Shown in pieces: positions 31,001 through 40,020 of a stretch of 40,080 nucleotides of DNA. The DNA lies in assembly GCF_022865125.1 (NCBI RefSeq), contig NZ_CP094830.1:1-40080 (forward strand), given 5' to 3'. Source of the stretch: Acuticoccus sp. I52.16.1. Lineage in GTDB: Bacteria > Pseudomonadota > Alphaproteobacteria > Rhizobiales > Amorphaceae. The notes under the pieces are model-generated. The model did no database searches, was not told the DNA's origin, and saw nothing but the letters and a program-made list of their open reading frames with translations. Each line of letters starts with the position of its first letter. Position 1 is the stretch's first letter. Position numbers and translations under genes: made by a program.

Positions 31001-34000
31001 TCAGGGCGCGGCCACGACCGGGCCGCCCGGGCCGGGGACGTCCTCCCCCCGGCCGCTCCCCGTCACCACCCGGTTGCGCCCGTCGCGCTTGGCCTCGTAG
31101 AGCCGGGCGTCGGCACGGCGGATGAAATCGGCCAGCGTGTCGGCCGGCTGGGGGACCGCGGAGTGGCTGCCGATGCTGACCGTCAGCGCGCACGTCTGGC
31201 TGCCCTGGACGACGGGGGCCTCCTCGACCGCACGCCGCAGCGCCTCGAGCCGGGCCGTGAAGTCGGCCGGTGAGCCACCGAGGGTGAAGATCACGAACTC
31301 CTCGCCGCCATAACGGGCGAGCACGTCGCCGCCACGGCGGAAGATGCGCAGGCACAGCGCCGCCAGATGGCGCAGACACAGGTCGCCGAACACGTGCCCC
31401 AGCTCGTCGTTCACCGCCTTGAAGTGGTCGGCGTCGACCATCGCGATCGAGAACAGCCAGCCGTTGCGCTGGCACACGGCGAACTCCTCGGCGCTGCGGG
31501 CGTCGAAGTGGTGACGGTTGTGGAGGCCGGTCAGGCGATCGGTGATCGAGACCTCCTGCAGCTTGCCGTTGGCGGCGGCGAGGTCGTCGTTCAGCCGCTT
31601 CAGCTTGCGGTTCCAGTAGAAGACCAGCGCCAGCACCAGTCCGGCGCCGGCGGCGAGAACGAGAAGGCGCGTATAGTCCACCTGCCGCTCGATGCGGATC
31701 AGCATCTGCCGGCTGAGGATCGCCTGCACCGCGCTCTCGTCGAGGCTCGCCAGGAGCTTGGAGAAGATCGCGGCGAGCTGCGGCTTGTCCGCGTCCGTCG
31801 CGAAGGAGGCGCGCCAATCCTCGGCGATGCGGCCGGCGATCTTCACGTCACCCGCCCGCTCGGAGGCGATCAGATAGCCCAGGCTCGGCAACGTGCCGAG
31901 GGCGGCGTCGAGCGTCCCGTCGCGCACCGCCTCCAGCGCCTCGGCTTCCGAGTCCATCTCGACCAGCGTCACGTCCGGATAGCGGCGCGCCAGGATGTGG
32001 GCCGGGCTCTGTCCGGGCACCACGCCGACGCGCAGACCGGCGAGCCCGGCCATGCCCTCCACGAACGGGTCCTGCAGCTCGCTGACGACCGCCATCGGCA
32101 GCGACAGATAGGGGGCGGTGAAGTTCCAGGCCGGGCCGGGTTCGTTGCGCTCCATGGCGAAGGGAACGACGTCGCAGTCGTGCCGGGCGAGCAGCTCCGG
32201 GCCGAGGCCGCGGGTGGTCACGGGGACCACCTGCCAGGCGAAGCCGCCGCGCTCGGCGAGTTCGCCCATCACCTCGGCGGCGACACCGGTGAACGCGCCG
32301 TTGCGGTCGACGGCCATGTAGGGCGGGGACGCCGGGTCGATGCACACCTTCACGACGCCCTTGCTGTCGAGGTAGGCGCGTTGCTCGGTGGTCAGCATCG
32401 CGCGTTGGCGCTCGATCCCGGAGATCGACGGGCCGAGCCAGCGTGTCTCCAACTCGTTCCAGCGGCTGGTGGGGATTGCGGCCATGGTGCGGTCGATGAT
32501 GCTGCGCACGAACGGGTAGCGCGGCGAGACGCCGAAGCGAAGGTCCTCCCGCTCCACCCCGTCCATCAGGAATTCGCCGCCGATCTCGATGTTGATGAGG
32601 CCGAGGTGGCGGATGATCGCATTGCCGTTCGAGAGCGCGATGATCGCCGCGTCCACCTCGCCGCCGGCGAGCGCCGCGACGATCTCTTCCTGCGTCGCAT
32701 AGGTGCGCACGTCCGGCAGGCGGTTCTTCAGCGCCTCGGCATAGTAGATGTTTTCGCCGATGCCGACGGTGTGTCCGGCCAGTGACGGGAGGCCGCGGTA
32801 CGGCCCGAACCCCGAGCGCACGAAGACCGCATTGGGAATACGGTAGTACTCGCGCGAGAACACCGTGAAGGCCTCTCGCGCCTCCGTGCGCGAAATGTTG
32901 CTGATGACGTCGATCTCGCCGGCCTTGAAGGCGGTGAGAAGGTTCGTCCAATTGTCGAACACCGGGTCGATCGCGAGGCCGGTGCGGGCGGAGATCTCGT
33001 GCGCCAGCTCCACCGCGAAGCCTTGGCCGCGCCCGTTGGCGAGGAAGCTGAAGGGTTCATAGTCGCTGATGAAGCCGACCTTGAGCGGCGGGGCGCCGGC
33101 GATGAAGGCCTGCTCCTCCGGAAGCAGGCGCAGCGGGCCGGCGGTGAGGATGCGCCCGTCGCGGTAGGAGAGCCAGCGCTCGGTGATCGCGGCGAGATCG
33201 GCGGTCGGGATCGCCGCGACCGCCTTGGTCAGCACCGCATGCAGCATCTCGCGGTCGCGATCGCCGGGCACGCGCAGGACCCCGAGGCGGAAGTCCTCCA
33301 GCGCCACTCCGGTGAGGGCGAGCGGGCCGACCGCCGCGACGTTGACGAAGCCGTTCTCGCGGGCGAAGAAATTGCCTGTCATCTCCGCGGCGATCACCGC
33401 GTCCACCCAGCCGAAGGCGAGCGCGGCCATCAGGTCGCGATAGGTGTCGTAGACCACGGGCTCGATCCCGGCGGCGACGAGGGCGGGGGTGTAGTAGATG
33501 TCCTTGATGACGCCGACGCGCCGCTCCGCCAGGGTCGCGACGTCCACCGGGCCGGTCAGCGGCCGGTCGACGTTGTGGAAGACCATGGTACGGCGCAGGT
33601 GGTAGGCGTCGGTGAAGGCGGTGAAGGGGAGCCGCTCGTCGGTGCGTGAGATGTCGGCGATGGCGTCGAGGCCGCCGTCTCGGAACGTGCCGTAGATCTC
33701 GCGCCAGGCGCCCATACGCGGGATGATGCTCAGCCCGGTGATCGCCTCGATCCGGTCCAGGACGTCGATCGTCCAGCCGAGGTTACGGCCGTTGCGGAAG
33801 AAGGAATAGGGCTCGTTGTCGGCCACGACGCCGACGGTGATCGGCCGCTGCGCCGCGAGCCACTCGGTCTCCGCCTCGCTGAATGGCCCGGCGGTGGCGG
33901 CGCCGGTGCCGGCCAGCCAGCCGGCGAGAATCAAGCCGAGCAGCAGCACCTGGGCGCGCAGCACCAGCACCTGCGTCAATGAGGGTTGCGATCGCCTCAA

Positions 34001-34006
34001 CGCCAC
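31001..34006 (-). CDS. Diguanylate cyclase with three tandem periplasmic solute-binding (SBP_bac_3) domains
   Basis: A 1001-residue inner-membrane sensor. An N-terminal signal or anchor (about residues 13-38) leads to three periplasmic type II solute-binding domains, at about 55-280 (ITVGVVADNEPYSFF), 310-535 (LKVGFISDYEPFSFL) and 565-775 (VKVCIDPASPPYMAV). A membrane segment follows (781-798, LLVLAAGAGLVLALVFYW), then a linker and a GGDEF domain: metal Asp858/Asp860 in DADHFK, active site GGEEF 900-904, and inhibitory-site RxxD at 891-894, exactly five residues before it. It should make c-di-GMP in response to amino-acid-like ligands and be product-inhibited. The GTG start at 34006 is supported by AGAGG six bases upstream. 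It is a monocistronic neighbour of the aap region. Confidence 0.93.
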   Translation of the reverse strand: MALRRSQPSLTQVLVLRAQVLLLGLILAGWLAGTGAATAGPFSEAETEWLAAQRPITVGVVADNEPYSFFRNGRNLGWTIDVLDRIEAITGLSIIPRMGAWREIYGTFRDGGLDAIADISRTDERLPFTAFTDAYHLRRTMVFHNVDRPLTGPVDVATLAERRVGVIKDIYYTPALVAAGIEPVVYDTYRDLMAALAFGWVDAVIAAEMTGNFFARENGFVNVAAVGPLALTGVALEDFRLGVLRVPGDRDREMLHAVLTKAVAAIPTADLAAITERWLSYRDGRILTAGPLRLLPEEQAFIAGAPPLKVGFISDYEPFSFLANGRGQGFAVELAHEISARTGLAIDPVFDNWTNLLTAFKAGEIDVISNISRTEAREAFTVFSREYYRIPNAVFVRSGFGPYRGLPSLAGHTVGIGENIYYAEALKNRLPDVRTYATQEEIVAALAGGEVDAAIIALSNGNAIIRHLGLINIEIGGEFLMDGVEREDLRFGVSPRYPFVRSIIDRTMAAIPTSRWNELETRWLGPSISGIERQRAMLTTEQRAYLDSKGVVKVCIDPASPPYMAVDRNGAFTGVAAEVMGELAERGGFAWQVVPVTTRGLGPELLARHDCDVVPFAMERNEPGPAWNFTAPYLSLPMAVVSELQDPFVEGMAGLAGLRVGVVPGQSPAHILARRYPDVTLVEMDSEAEALEAVRDGTLDAALGTLPSLGYLIASERAGDVKIAGRIAEDWRASFATDADKPQLAAIFSKLLASLDESAVQAILSRQMLIRIERQVDYTRLLVLAAGAGLVLALVFYWNRKLKRLNDDLAAANGKLQEVSITDRLTGLHNRHHFDARSAEEFAVCQRNGWLFSIAMVDADHFKAVNDELGHVFGDLCLRHLAALCLRIFRRGGDVLARYGGEEFVIFTLGGSPADFTARLEALRRAVEEAPVVQGSQTCALTVSIGSHSAVPQPADTLADFIRRADARLYEAKRDGRNRVVTGSGRGEDVPGPGGPVVAAP

Positions 34007-34083
34007 TCGACCTCTTCCAGGACCGCATCCCCGAACTCACCACCGTCCGATGGTTAGGCCGCGCGCCGACTCCCGTCATTCCC

Positions 34084-34109
34084 TGGCGAAAGGTTAGCCG
34101 CTTTCGCCA
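34084..34109. promoter_or_regulatory. Inverted repeat TGGCGAAAG-N8-CTTTCGCCA
   Basis: A perfect 9-bp inverted repeat with an 8-base spacer, about 80 bases upstream of the diguanylate cyclase start. Symmetry and position suggest an operator; no T-run supports a terminator. Confidence 0.45.
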
Positions 34110-34259
34110 ATCGTTTCCAGGCGGTGCCCGGTTCCGCGGCGGACCGGGCCGATTTCTTCCGTGACCGTGGCGTCACTGCAAGTGTCCCGGCGCGGGCCGC
34201 GACCGGGGCGGACTCCAGGTTTCGGACCCCCCGAGTCCGGTGCTCGGCCGGTGAGCATG

Positions 34260-34292
34260 GTGAGATTACAATTTGGTCTTGTGAGATCTCAC
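34260..34292. promoter_or_regulatory. Operator-like palindrome GTGAGATCTCAC with upstream half-site
   Basis: A perfect 12-base palindrome at 34281-34292 plus a half-site GTGAGAT at 34260-34266, exactly 21 bases (two helical turns) upstream. It ends 22 bases before the GntR start and overlaps a -35-like TTGTGA (34279) that is 16 bases from TCTAAG (34301). Likely autoregulatory site of this GntR protein and of the whole peptide-transport operon. Confidence 0.55.
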
Positions 34293-34314
34293 CAGCGGCA
34301 TCTAAGCTGCCGCC

Positions 34315-35136
34315 ATGCTCGATCGGGATTCACCCCTCCTCCCCGGCGCGGCCCCGCCCAAACCCGGCGCCAAACGCAGCTTCGCCGAGGAGCGCCTGCG
34401 CGAAGCCGTCATCACCTGCGAGATCATGCCGGGGACGAAGGTGTCCGAGGCCCGCCTCGTCAGCCTCTACGGGCTCAACCGGGCGGGGGTGCGCGCGTCG
34501 CTGATGCGGCTGGAGGCGGGCGGTCTCGTCGAAGCGATGCCCCGGCACGGCTGGCGCGTGCGCCCGGTCTCCGGCGCCTATATCGGCGAGGTGGTCGCCG
34601 CCCGCCGGACGCTGGAGCCGGCCGTCGCCACAGTGCGGCACGACCCGGCCCAACTCGACCGGCTCGACAATCTCGCCCAGGTCGCCGCCGTGCTGGCCGA
34701 GCGGCAGGAGCCGGGCGCGCGGTCCAGTCTGCGCAGCTACGAACGGGAATTCCTCGGCATCCTCGCCGCGCCGCTCGGCGACCTGCGGCGCCGCTGGCTG
34801 CACGAGGCGTGGGACCACAGCGAACGCCTGATCCGCTTCTTCGAGGCGGGCTCGGATCGCCGCGCCGGGGCGCCCGGCCGGGCCCCCCTCGTCGCCGCGC
34901 TGCGGGCCGCCGATCCGGCCGCCGTCACCGCCGCCCTCGGCCAGGCGCTCTACTCTTTCGAGGCCTTCGTCCTCGCCGCCCTCACCGAGCAGGACGTCGA
35001 AATCCGCCGCACGCCTCCGAAGACGACGCCGGCCACGGATACCGCCGCCGCCGGACGAGGCCTCGCGCCAGCACCGTCCCCGCGTAACACAAACCCCAGA
35101 AGAGGATCGCTCGAATGGACTGGAGACAAGGACTAG
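34315..35136 (+). CDS. GntR-family regulator of the peptide-type transport operon
   Basis: A 273-residue regulator with an N-terminal winged HTH (about residues 23-80: FAEERLREAVITCEIMPGTKVSEARLVSLYGLNRAGVRASLMRLEAGGLVEAMPRHGWRV) and an FCD-like helical C-terminal domain that lacks clear His metal ligands. The last 40 residues are Pro/Thr-rich and probably unstructured. It overlaps the start of the first binding-protein gene by 22 bases. There is no ribosome site in front of the ATG, and the predicted promoter leaves a very short leader or none. It probably controls the operon through the palindrome at 34281. Confidence 0.87.
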   Translation: MLDRDSPLLPGAAPPKPGAKRSFAEERLREAVITCEIMPGTKVSEARLVSLYGLNRAGVRASLMRLEAGGLVEAMPRHGWRVRPVSGAYIGEVVAARRTLEPAVATVRHDPAQLDRLDNLAQVAAVLAERQEPGARSSLRSYEREFLGILAAPLGDLRRRWLHEAWDHSERLIRFFEAGSDRRAGAPGRAPLVAALRAADPAAVTAALGQALYSFEAFVLAALTEQDVEIRRTPPKTTPATDTAAAGRGLAPAPSPRNTNPRRGSLEWTGDKD

Positions 35137-36623
35137 TCGCCGCGGCGCTCAGCGTCGCCGCCGGCCTCGCCGTCGCGCCGCCCGCGATGGCGCAGACGAA
35201 GGACACCCTCACCATCGACCTCGTCAACGAGCCTTCGTCGCTCGATCCGCAAGGTCAGTGGAACCCGGACAGCTACTACGTCTACCGCAACGTCTTCGAC
35301 AACATGGTCACCCGCGACAACGACGGGACCATCGTGCCGCAGGTCGCCACCGAGTGGGAGCAGGTCTCCGACACCGAGGTGAAGTTCACCCTGCGCGACG
35401 ACATCGTCTTCCACGACGGCGAGCCGCTGACCGCCGAGGACGTCGTCTACACCATCGAGCGGATCACCGATCCGGAGTTCGCCAGCCCGCAACTCGGCCA
35501 GTTCAACAAGATCGTGAAGGCCGAGGCGACGGGCGAGCACGAGGTCGTCCTCACCACCGACGGTCCCTATCCGGTCCTCCTGCCGCAGCTCGTGAAACTC
35601 TCCATCATCCCGAAGCACGTGGTGGAAGAGGTCGGCGACGACGCTTTCAACGCCGGCCCCGTCGGCAGCGGCCCCTACGCGTTCGACACGTGGCAGCGCG
35701 GCGTCTCGGTGACGCTGAAGCGCAACGACGACTATTGGGGCGACAAGGGTGCCTTCGGGACGGTCGTCTTCCGCGCCGTGCCGGACGGGGCGACGCGCCT
35801 CGCCGACCTGCAGTCGGGCGCGGCCGACGTGGTGGTGACGCTCGACAGCGACCAGGCCAAGCAGCTCGAGAGCTACCCCAACGCCAAGCCGCTGATCGTG
35901 CAGACCGAACGTGTCGGTTACTTCGCGCTCAACTCCACCAAGCCGCCGCTGGACGACCCGAAGATGCGCCTCGCCATCGCGCTGGCGATCGACAAGGAAG
36001 GCATCGTCGAGGGCATCCTGCAAGGCGGCGAGAAGGTGGTCGGCGAGCTGGTCGCCCCGGCGAGCTTCGGCTACGTCGGCGAGGTCGAGGCGTTCCCCTA
36101 CGACCCGGAGCAGGCCAAAGCGCTGATTGCCGAGGTGGGCGACGTCGCCCAGACGCCGATGAAGCTCGCCACCTCGCCCGTCTTCGACCAGAAGATCGTC
36201 CAGGCGATCCAGCAGATGCTGACCGACGTCGGCCTCGACGTCGAGATCGAGATGACCGACATGGCCACCTGGCTGAAGAACCAGCAGGTTTCCAACGAGG
36301 AGGCGCCGATGCTGACCTTCTCGCGTTGGTCGTGCGCCTGCCAGGACGCCGACGGCATCATGTTCTCGCTGCTGCACTCGTCGTCCAACTGGTCGCGCTA
36401 CAGCGATCCGGAGATCGACGCGCTGCTCGAGAAGGGTCGCTCGGCGCTCGAGGATGGCGACCGGCTGGAGGCCTATGGCAAGCTGCATGAGCTGGTGAAG
36501 GAAGACGTGCCGATCATCCCGCTCTACCAGGCGGCGATCATCTACGGCGGGGCCGCCGGGCTCGACTGGCAGCCGACCGCCAACGAGAGCATGTTCCTCA
36601 ACCGCATGAGCTGGTCCGAATAG
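35115..36623 (+). CDS. Peptide/nickel-type ABC transporter substrate-binding protein, copy 1
   Basis: A 502-residue periplasmic receptor of the SBP_bac_5 (DppA/OppA) family. A signal peptide (GLVAAALSVAAGLAVAPPAMAQT) precedes TIDLVNEPSSLDPQGQWNPDSYYVYRNVFDNMV; VGSGPYAFDTWQRGVSVTLKRNDDYWGD is the typical middle of the family. A Cys pair WSCACQDADGIM lies near residue 410. AGAGGA 8 bases before the ATG supports this start inside the gntR gene. It is very similar over its full length to the next gene, a tandem duplication. Its DppB/DppC partners follow, and its DppD/DppF partners are at the left end of the window. Confidence 0.93.
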   Translation: MDWRQGLVAAALSVAAGLAVAPPAMAQTKDTLTIDLVNEPSSLDPQGQWNPDSYYVYRNVFDNMVTRDNDGTIVPQVATEWEQVSDTEVKFTLRDDIVFHDGEPLTAEDVVYTIERITDPEFASPQLGQFNKIVKAEATGEHEVVLTTDGPYPVLLPQLVKLSIIPKHVVEEVGDDAFNAGPVGSGPYAFDTWQRGVSVTLKRNDDYWGDKGAFGTVVFRAVPDGATRLADLQSGAADVVVTLDSDQAKQLESYPNAKPLIVQTERVGYFALNSTKPPLDDPKMRLAIALAIDKEGIVEGILQGGEKVVGELVAPASFGYVGEVEAFPYDPEQAKALIAEVGDVAQTPMKLATSPVFDQKIVQAIQQMLTDVGLDVEIEMTDMATWLKNQQVSNEEAPMLTFSRWSCACQDADGIMFSLLHSSSNWSRYSDPEIDALLEKGRSALEDGDRLEAYGKLHELVKEDVPIIPLYQAAIIYGGAAGLDWQPTANESMFLNRMSWSE

Positions 36624-36632
36624 GACCGCGTC

Positions 36633-36656
36633 GTGAGGCCCCGCGCGGGGCCTCAC
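36633..36656 (+). terminator. Perfect 10-bp stem between the two binding-protein genes
   Basis: GTGAGGCCCC and GGGGCCTCAC pair perfectly around GCGC, 9 bases after the stop of copy 1. No T-run follows (TCCCTC), so it more likely causes partial termination or blocks 3' decay than full termination. Confidence 0.6.
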
Positions 36657-36697
36657 TCCCTCGCGCATTCCGGCGCGCACCATGGAAAGGGACCAAG

Positions 36698-38209
36698 GTG
36701 AAACGCTTGACCTCACCGCTCCTGGCTCTCGCGTTCGGTATCGCGATCGCCGGGGCGACGGCCGCCCTCGCCCCGGCCGAGGCGAAGGATCGGATCACGA
36801 TCGACCTCGTCAACGAGCCCTCCTCGCTCGACCCGCACGGTCAGTGGAATCCGGACAGCTACTACGTCTATCGCAACATCTTCGACAATCTCGTCACCCG
36901 TGACGACGAGGGGACGATCGTCCCGCAGCTCGCGACGGCGTGGACCCAGCTCTCCGACACCGAGGTCGAGTTCACGCTGCGCGACGACGTCACCTTCCAC
37001 GACGGCACGTCGCTGACGGCCGCGGACGTCGTCTATTCGGTGGAGCGGATCACCGATCCGGAGTTCGGCAGCCCGCAGCTCGGCCAGTTCAACAAGATCG
37101 TCAAGGCCGAGGCGACCGGCGACCACACCGTGGTCCTCACCACCGACGGCCCCTATCCGGTGCTCCTGGCGCAGCTCGTCAAGCTCTCCGTGGTGCCCGA
37201 GCACGTGGTCGAGGAGGTCGGCGACGACGCCTTCAACCTCAGCCCCGTCGGCAGCGGCCCCTACCAGTTCGACGAATGGCGGCGCGGCGTCTCCGTCTCG
37301 CTGACCCGCAACGACGCCTACTGGGGCGACGCGGGGCCGTTCGCGACCGCCCTCTTCCGCGCTGTGCCCGACGCCTCCACCCGGATGGCGGACCTGCAGG
37401 CCGGCACCGCCGACCTCGTCGTCAGCCTCGACAGCGACCATGCCGGCCAGCTCGAGGCGACGCCGGGCGTGAAGCCGCTCGTGGCACAGACCGAGCGCGT
37501 CGCCTTCCTCGGTCTCAACACGATGAAGCCGCCGTTCGACAATGCCGACCTGCGCAAGGCGGTTGCCTACGCGATCGACAAGGACGGCATCGTCGAGGGT
37601 ATCCTGGCGGGCGGCGAAGAGGTGGTCGGCGAGTTGATCGCGCCGGGAAGCTTCGGCTGGGTCGACGGGATCGAGCCCTACCCCTACGACCCGGACAAGG
37701 CCAAGGAGCTGATCGAGGCGGCCGGCGCCACCGGCACCGAGGTCGTGTTCGACACCTCGCCCGTCTACGACCAGCGCATCGTCCAGGCGGTGCAGCAGAT
37801 GCTCGCCGACGCGGGCTTCGACGCCAAGATCAGCCTGACCGACATGTCGACCTACCTCGGCAAGGCGCGCAGCCCCGAAGTGACGGATCGCCCGCAGATC
37901 AGCTTCGGCCGCTGGTCGTGCGCCTGCCAGGACGCGGACGGCATCATGTACCCGCTGCTCCACTCCAGCAGCTCCTGGTCGCGCTACCAGAACCCCGAGA
38001 TGGACGCGCTCCTCGACGAGGGCCGCTCCTCGCTCGACGACGCGACCCGCCTCGCCGCCTACGAGAAGGCGCACCACATCGCCAAGGACGAGGTGGCGAT
38101 CCTGCCGCTCTACCAGGCGGCCGTGATCTACGGCGCGCGCGAGGGGCTGGCGTGGCAGCCGACCGCCAACGAGAGCCTGTTCCTCAACCGCATGGGTTGG
38201 CAGGACTGA
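36698..38209 (+). CDS. Peptide/nickel-type ABC transporter substrate-binding protein, copy 2
   Basis: A 503-residue paralogue of the preceding gene. The signal peptide differs (LTSPLLALAFGIAIAGATAALAPAEAK), while the mature part keeps almost every landmark: IDLVNEPSSLDPHGQWNPDSYYVYRNIFDN, SPQLGQFNKIVKAEATGDHTVVLTTDGPYPVLL, VGSGPYQFDEWRRGVSVSLTRNDAYWGD and WSCACQDADGIM. The differences are spread rather than clustered, and both copies are intact, so this is an established duplication. It may give a second receptor with altered ligand range for the same permease. The first permease gene follows after 20 bases. Confidence 0.93.
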   Translation: MKRLTSPLLALAFGIAIAGATAALAPAEAKDRITIDLVNEPSSLDPHGQWNPDSYYVYRNIFDNLVTRDDEGTIVPQLATAWTQLSDTEVEFTLRDDVTFHDGTSLTAADVVYSVERITDPEFGSPQLGQFNKIVKAEATGDHTVVLTTDGPYPVLLAQLVKLSVVPEHVVEEVGDDAFNLSPVGSGPYQFDEWRRGVSVSLTRNDAYWGDAGPFATALFRAVPDASTRMADLQAGTADLVVSLDSDHAGQLEATPGVKPLVAQTERVAFLGLNTMKPPFDNADLRKAVAYAIDKDGIVEGILAGGEEVVGELIAPGSFGWVDGIEPYPYDPDKAKELIEAAGATGTEVVFDTSPVYDQRIVQAVQQMLADAGFDAKISLTDMSTYLGKARSPEVTDRPQISFGRWSCACQDADGIMYPLLHSSSSWSRYQNPEMDALLDEGRSSLDDATRLAAYEKAHHIAKDEVAILPLYQAAVIYGAREGLAWQPTANESLFLNRMGWQD

Positions 38210-38229
38210 TGGCACCCCGGGCCTGACCG

Positions 38230-39159
38230 ATGCTGTTCTTCGTCCTCCGCCGCCTCGGCCAGGCCGCCATCGCGATCTTCGGTGTCATGACGCTGGTGTT
38301 CTTCATCCAGCGTCTCACCGGCGATCCCACCTACCTCCTCGTTCCCGAGACGGCGACGCAGGCCGACATCGACGCCATGCGCGCCTCGCTCGGCCTCGAC
38401 CGGCCGCTGATCGTGCAATACGTCGCGTTTCTGGGCGATATCCTGCACCTCGACTTCGGCCGGTCCTACATCCAGCGCATCCCGGTGACCGACATCATCG
38501 CCGCGCGCCTTCCCTACACGCTGCAACTCGCCGCCGGCGCGCTGCTGGTCTCGTTCGGGCTGGGCGTCCCGCTCGGCGTCGTGATGGCGCTGGGGCGCGG
38601 CAAGGCGCTCACCCAGCTTCTCTCGGGCTTCGTCTTCGCCTCGCAGAGCATGCCGACCTTCTGGTCGGGCATCCTCTTCATCATGGTGTTCGCCGTCGGC
38701 CTCGGCTGGCTGCCGCCGTCCGGCGCGGGGGGGCTCGCCAACCTCGTCCTGCCGTCGGTCGCGCTGGGCCTCCTGTCGATGGCGACCTTCGCGCGCGTCA
38801 CCCGCACCGCCGTGCTGGAGGAACTGTCCAAGGACTATGTGCGCTCGGCCCGCGCACGCGGCGTCGGCCTCGGACGGCTCTTCTTCCGGCATCTCCTGCG
38901 CAATGCGGCGATCCCGGTGATCTCGGTCGCGGCGCTGGAAATCTCGCAGCTCCTCGCCGGCGCGGTGATCGTCGAGACGGTGTTCGCCTGGCCGGGCCTC
39001 GGGCTTCTGACCGTGCAGTCCATCGTCTCGCGCGACTTCCTGGTGGTGCAGGCGATCGTCCTCATCGGCGCGTTCGTCACCATCGCGTTGAACTTCACCG
39101 CCGACATCCTCTACAGCGTCGTCGACCCGCGCATCCGGCTCGACGGGGCGCGGCCGTGA
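38230..39159 (+). CDS. dppB: Peptide/nickel-type ABC transporter permease (DppB class)
   Basis: A 309-residue inner-membrane permease with about six membrane segments. N-terminal MLFFVLRRLGQAAIAIFGVMTLVFFIQRLTGDP is the DppB hallmark; ASLGLDRPLIVQYVAFLGDILHLDFGRSYIQ follows, and the EAA coupling loop is DYVRSARARGVGLGRLFFRHLLRNAAIPV. It pairs with the DppC-type subunit, whose GTG start overlaps its stop by four bases. Confidence 0.94.
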   Translation: MLFFVLRRLGQAAIAIFGVMTLVFFIQRLTGDPTYLLVPETATQADIDAMRASLGLDRPLIVQYVAFLGDILHLDFGRSYIQRIPVTDIIAARLPYTLQLAAGALLVSFGLGVPLGVVMALGRGKALTQLLSGFVFASQSMPTFWSGILFIMVFAVGLGWLPPSGAGGLANLVLPSVALGLLSMATFARVTRTAVLEELSKDYVRSARARGVGLGRLFFRHLLRNAAIPVISVAALEISQLLAGAVIVETVFAWPGLGLLTVQSIVSRDFLVVQAIVLIGAFVTIALNFTADILYSVVDPRIRLDGARP

Positions 39160-40016
39160 GCGCCGCCGGACCCGCGGTGCGCCCCCGCCGCCGCCCCTCC
39201 TTCAAGGTCGGCATCTGGCCGTTCGTGGCGATCTTCTTCGCGTTCGTCGTGGTCGCGGTCTTCGCGCCGTGGCTCGCGCCGTACAATCCCAACGCGCAGA
39301 ACCTCATGGGCCGCCTCAAGCCGCCCGGCGTCGAGGCGCGCAACTTCTTCTATCTCCTCGGCTCGGACGAGCTGGGGCGCGATCTCCTCAGCCGCATCAT
39401 CTTCGGCGCGCGGATCTCGCTGTCGGTGGCGATCCTCTCGGTGGGCCTGTCGTCGATCGTCGGCACCGTCCTCGGCATGGCCGCGGGCTACTTCCGCGGC
39501 ATCGTCGAGACGGTGATCATGCGCATCGTCGACATCTTCCTGTCGGTGCCGGCGATCCTTCTCGCCATTATCACCGTCGCGGTGCTGGGGCCGGGGTTCA
39601 CCAACGTCGTCATCGTGCTGGCGCTCACCCGCTGGCCGCGCTACGCCCGCGTCGCCTACGGGCAGACGCTGTCGGTCGCGGGAATGCCGTATGTGCGCAT
39701 CGCACGCTTCATGGGTGCGGGGCCGGGGCGGGTGCTCTTCTTCCACATCCTCCCCAACATCATCGGCCCGCTCACCGTCGTCGCGACGCTGGAATTCGGG
39801 CTGATGGTGCTGTTCGAGGCGGGGCTCTCCTTCCTCGGCCTGGGCGTGCAGCCGCCGACGGCGAGCTGGGGCGCCATGCTGAGCGTCGGCCGCAACTATG
39901 TCGCCACCGCGTTCTGGATCGCGACTTTTCCGGGGCTCTGCCTCTTTCTCCTCATCCTGTCGGTCAACCTGATCGGGGACGCCCTGCGCGACCGGCTGGA
40001 TCCAAAGTCGAGGTGA
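39156..40016 (+). CDS. dppC: Peptide/nickel-type ABC transporter permease (DppC class)
   Basis: A 286-residue second permease. The start is GTG, overlapping the dppB stop (GTGA). FLAPYNPN-like WLAPYNPNAQNLMGRLKPP, the LLGSDELGRDLLSRIIFGARISLSVAI segment and the EAA loop PYVRIARFMGAGPGRVLFFHILPNIIGP are family hallmarks; EAGLSFLGLGVQPPTASWGAML is near the C-terminus. The stop is followed after four bases by the SDR start, with GAGGTGA as its ribosome site. No ATPase follows directly; the ATPases lie at 3172-5159. Confidence 0.94.
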   Translation: MSAAGPAVRPRRRPSFKVGIWPFVAIFFAFVVVAVFAPWLAPYNPNAQNLMGRLKPPGVEARNFFYLLGSDELGRDLLSRIIFGARISLSVAILSVGLSSIVGTVLGMAAGYFRGIVETVIMRIVDIFLSVPAILLAIITVAVLGPGFTNVVIVLALTRWPRYARVAYGQTLSVAGMPYVRIARFMGAGPGRVLFFHILPNIIGPLTVVATLEFGLMVLFEAGLSFLGLGVQPPTASWGAMLSVGRNYVATAFWIATFPGLCLFLLILSVNLIGDALRDRLDPKSR

Positions 40017-40020
40017 CACG

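Larger units (their letters stand above)
34007..34314. other. Divergent intergenic region between the cyclase and gntR2
   Basis: A 308-base gap holding both promoters. It contains a 9-bp inverted repeat at 34084-34109 nearer the cyclase and an operator-like palindrome at 34281-34292 nearer the GntR gene. No small gene is supported. Confidence 0.5.

Noticed and set aside
36633-36656. Insertion-sequence end between the duplicated receptor genes
   Set aside because: It is a self-contained 24-base hairpin with no transposase, target duplication or second copy at the other end of the duplication.
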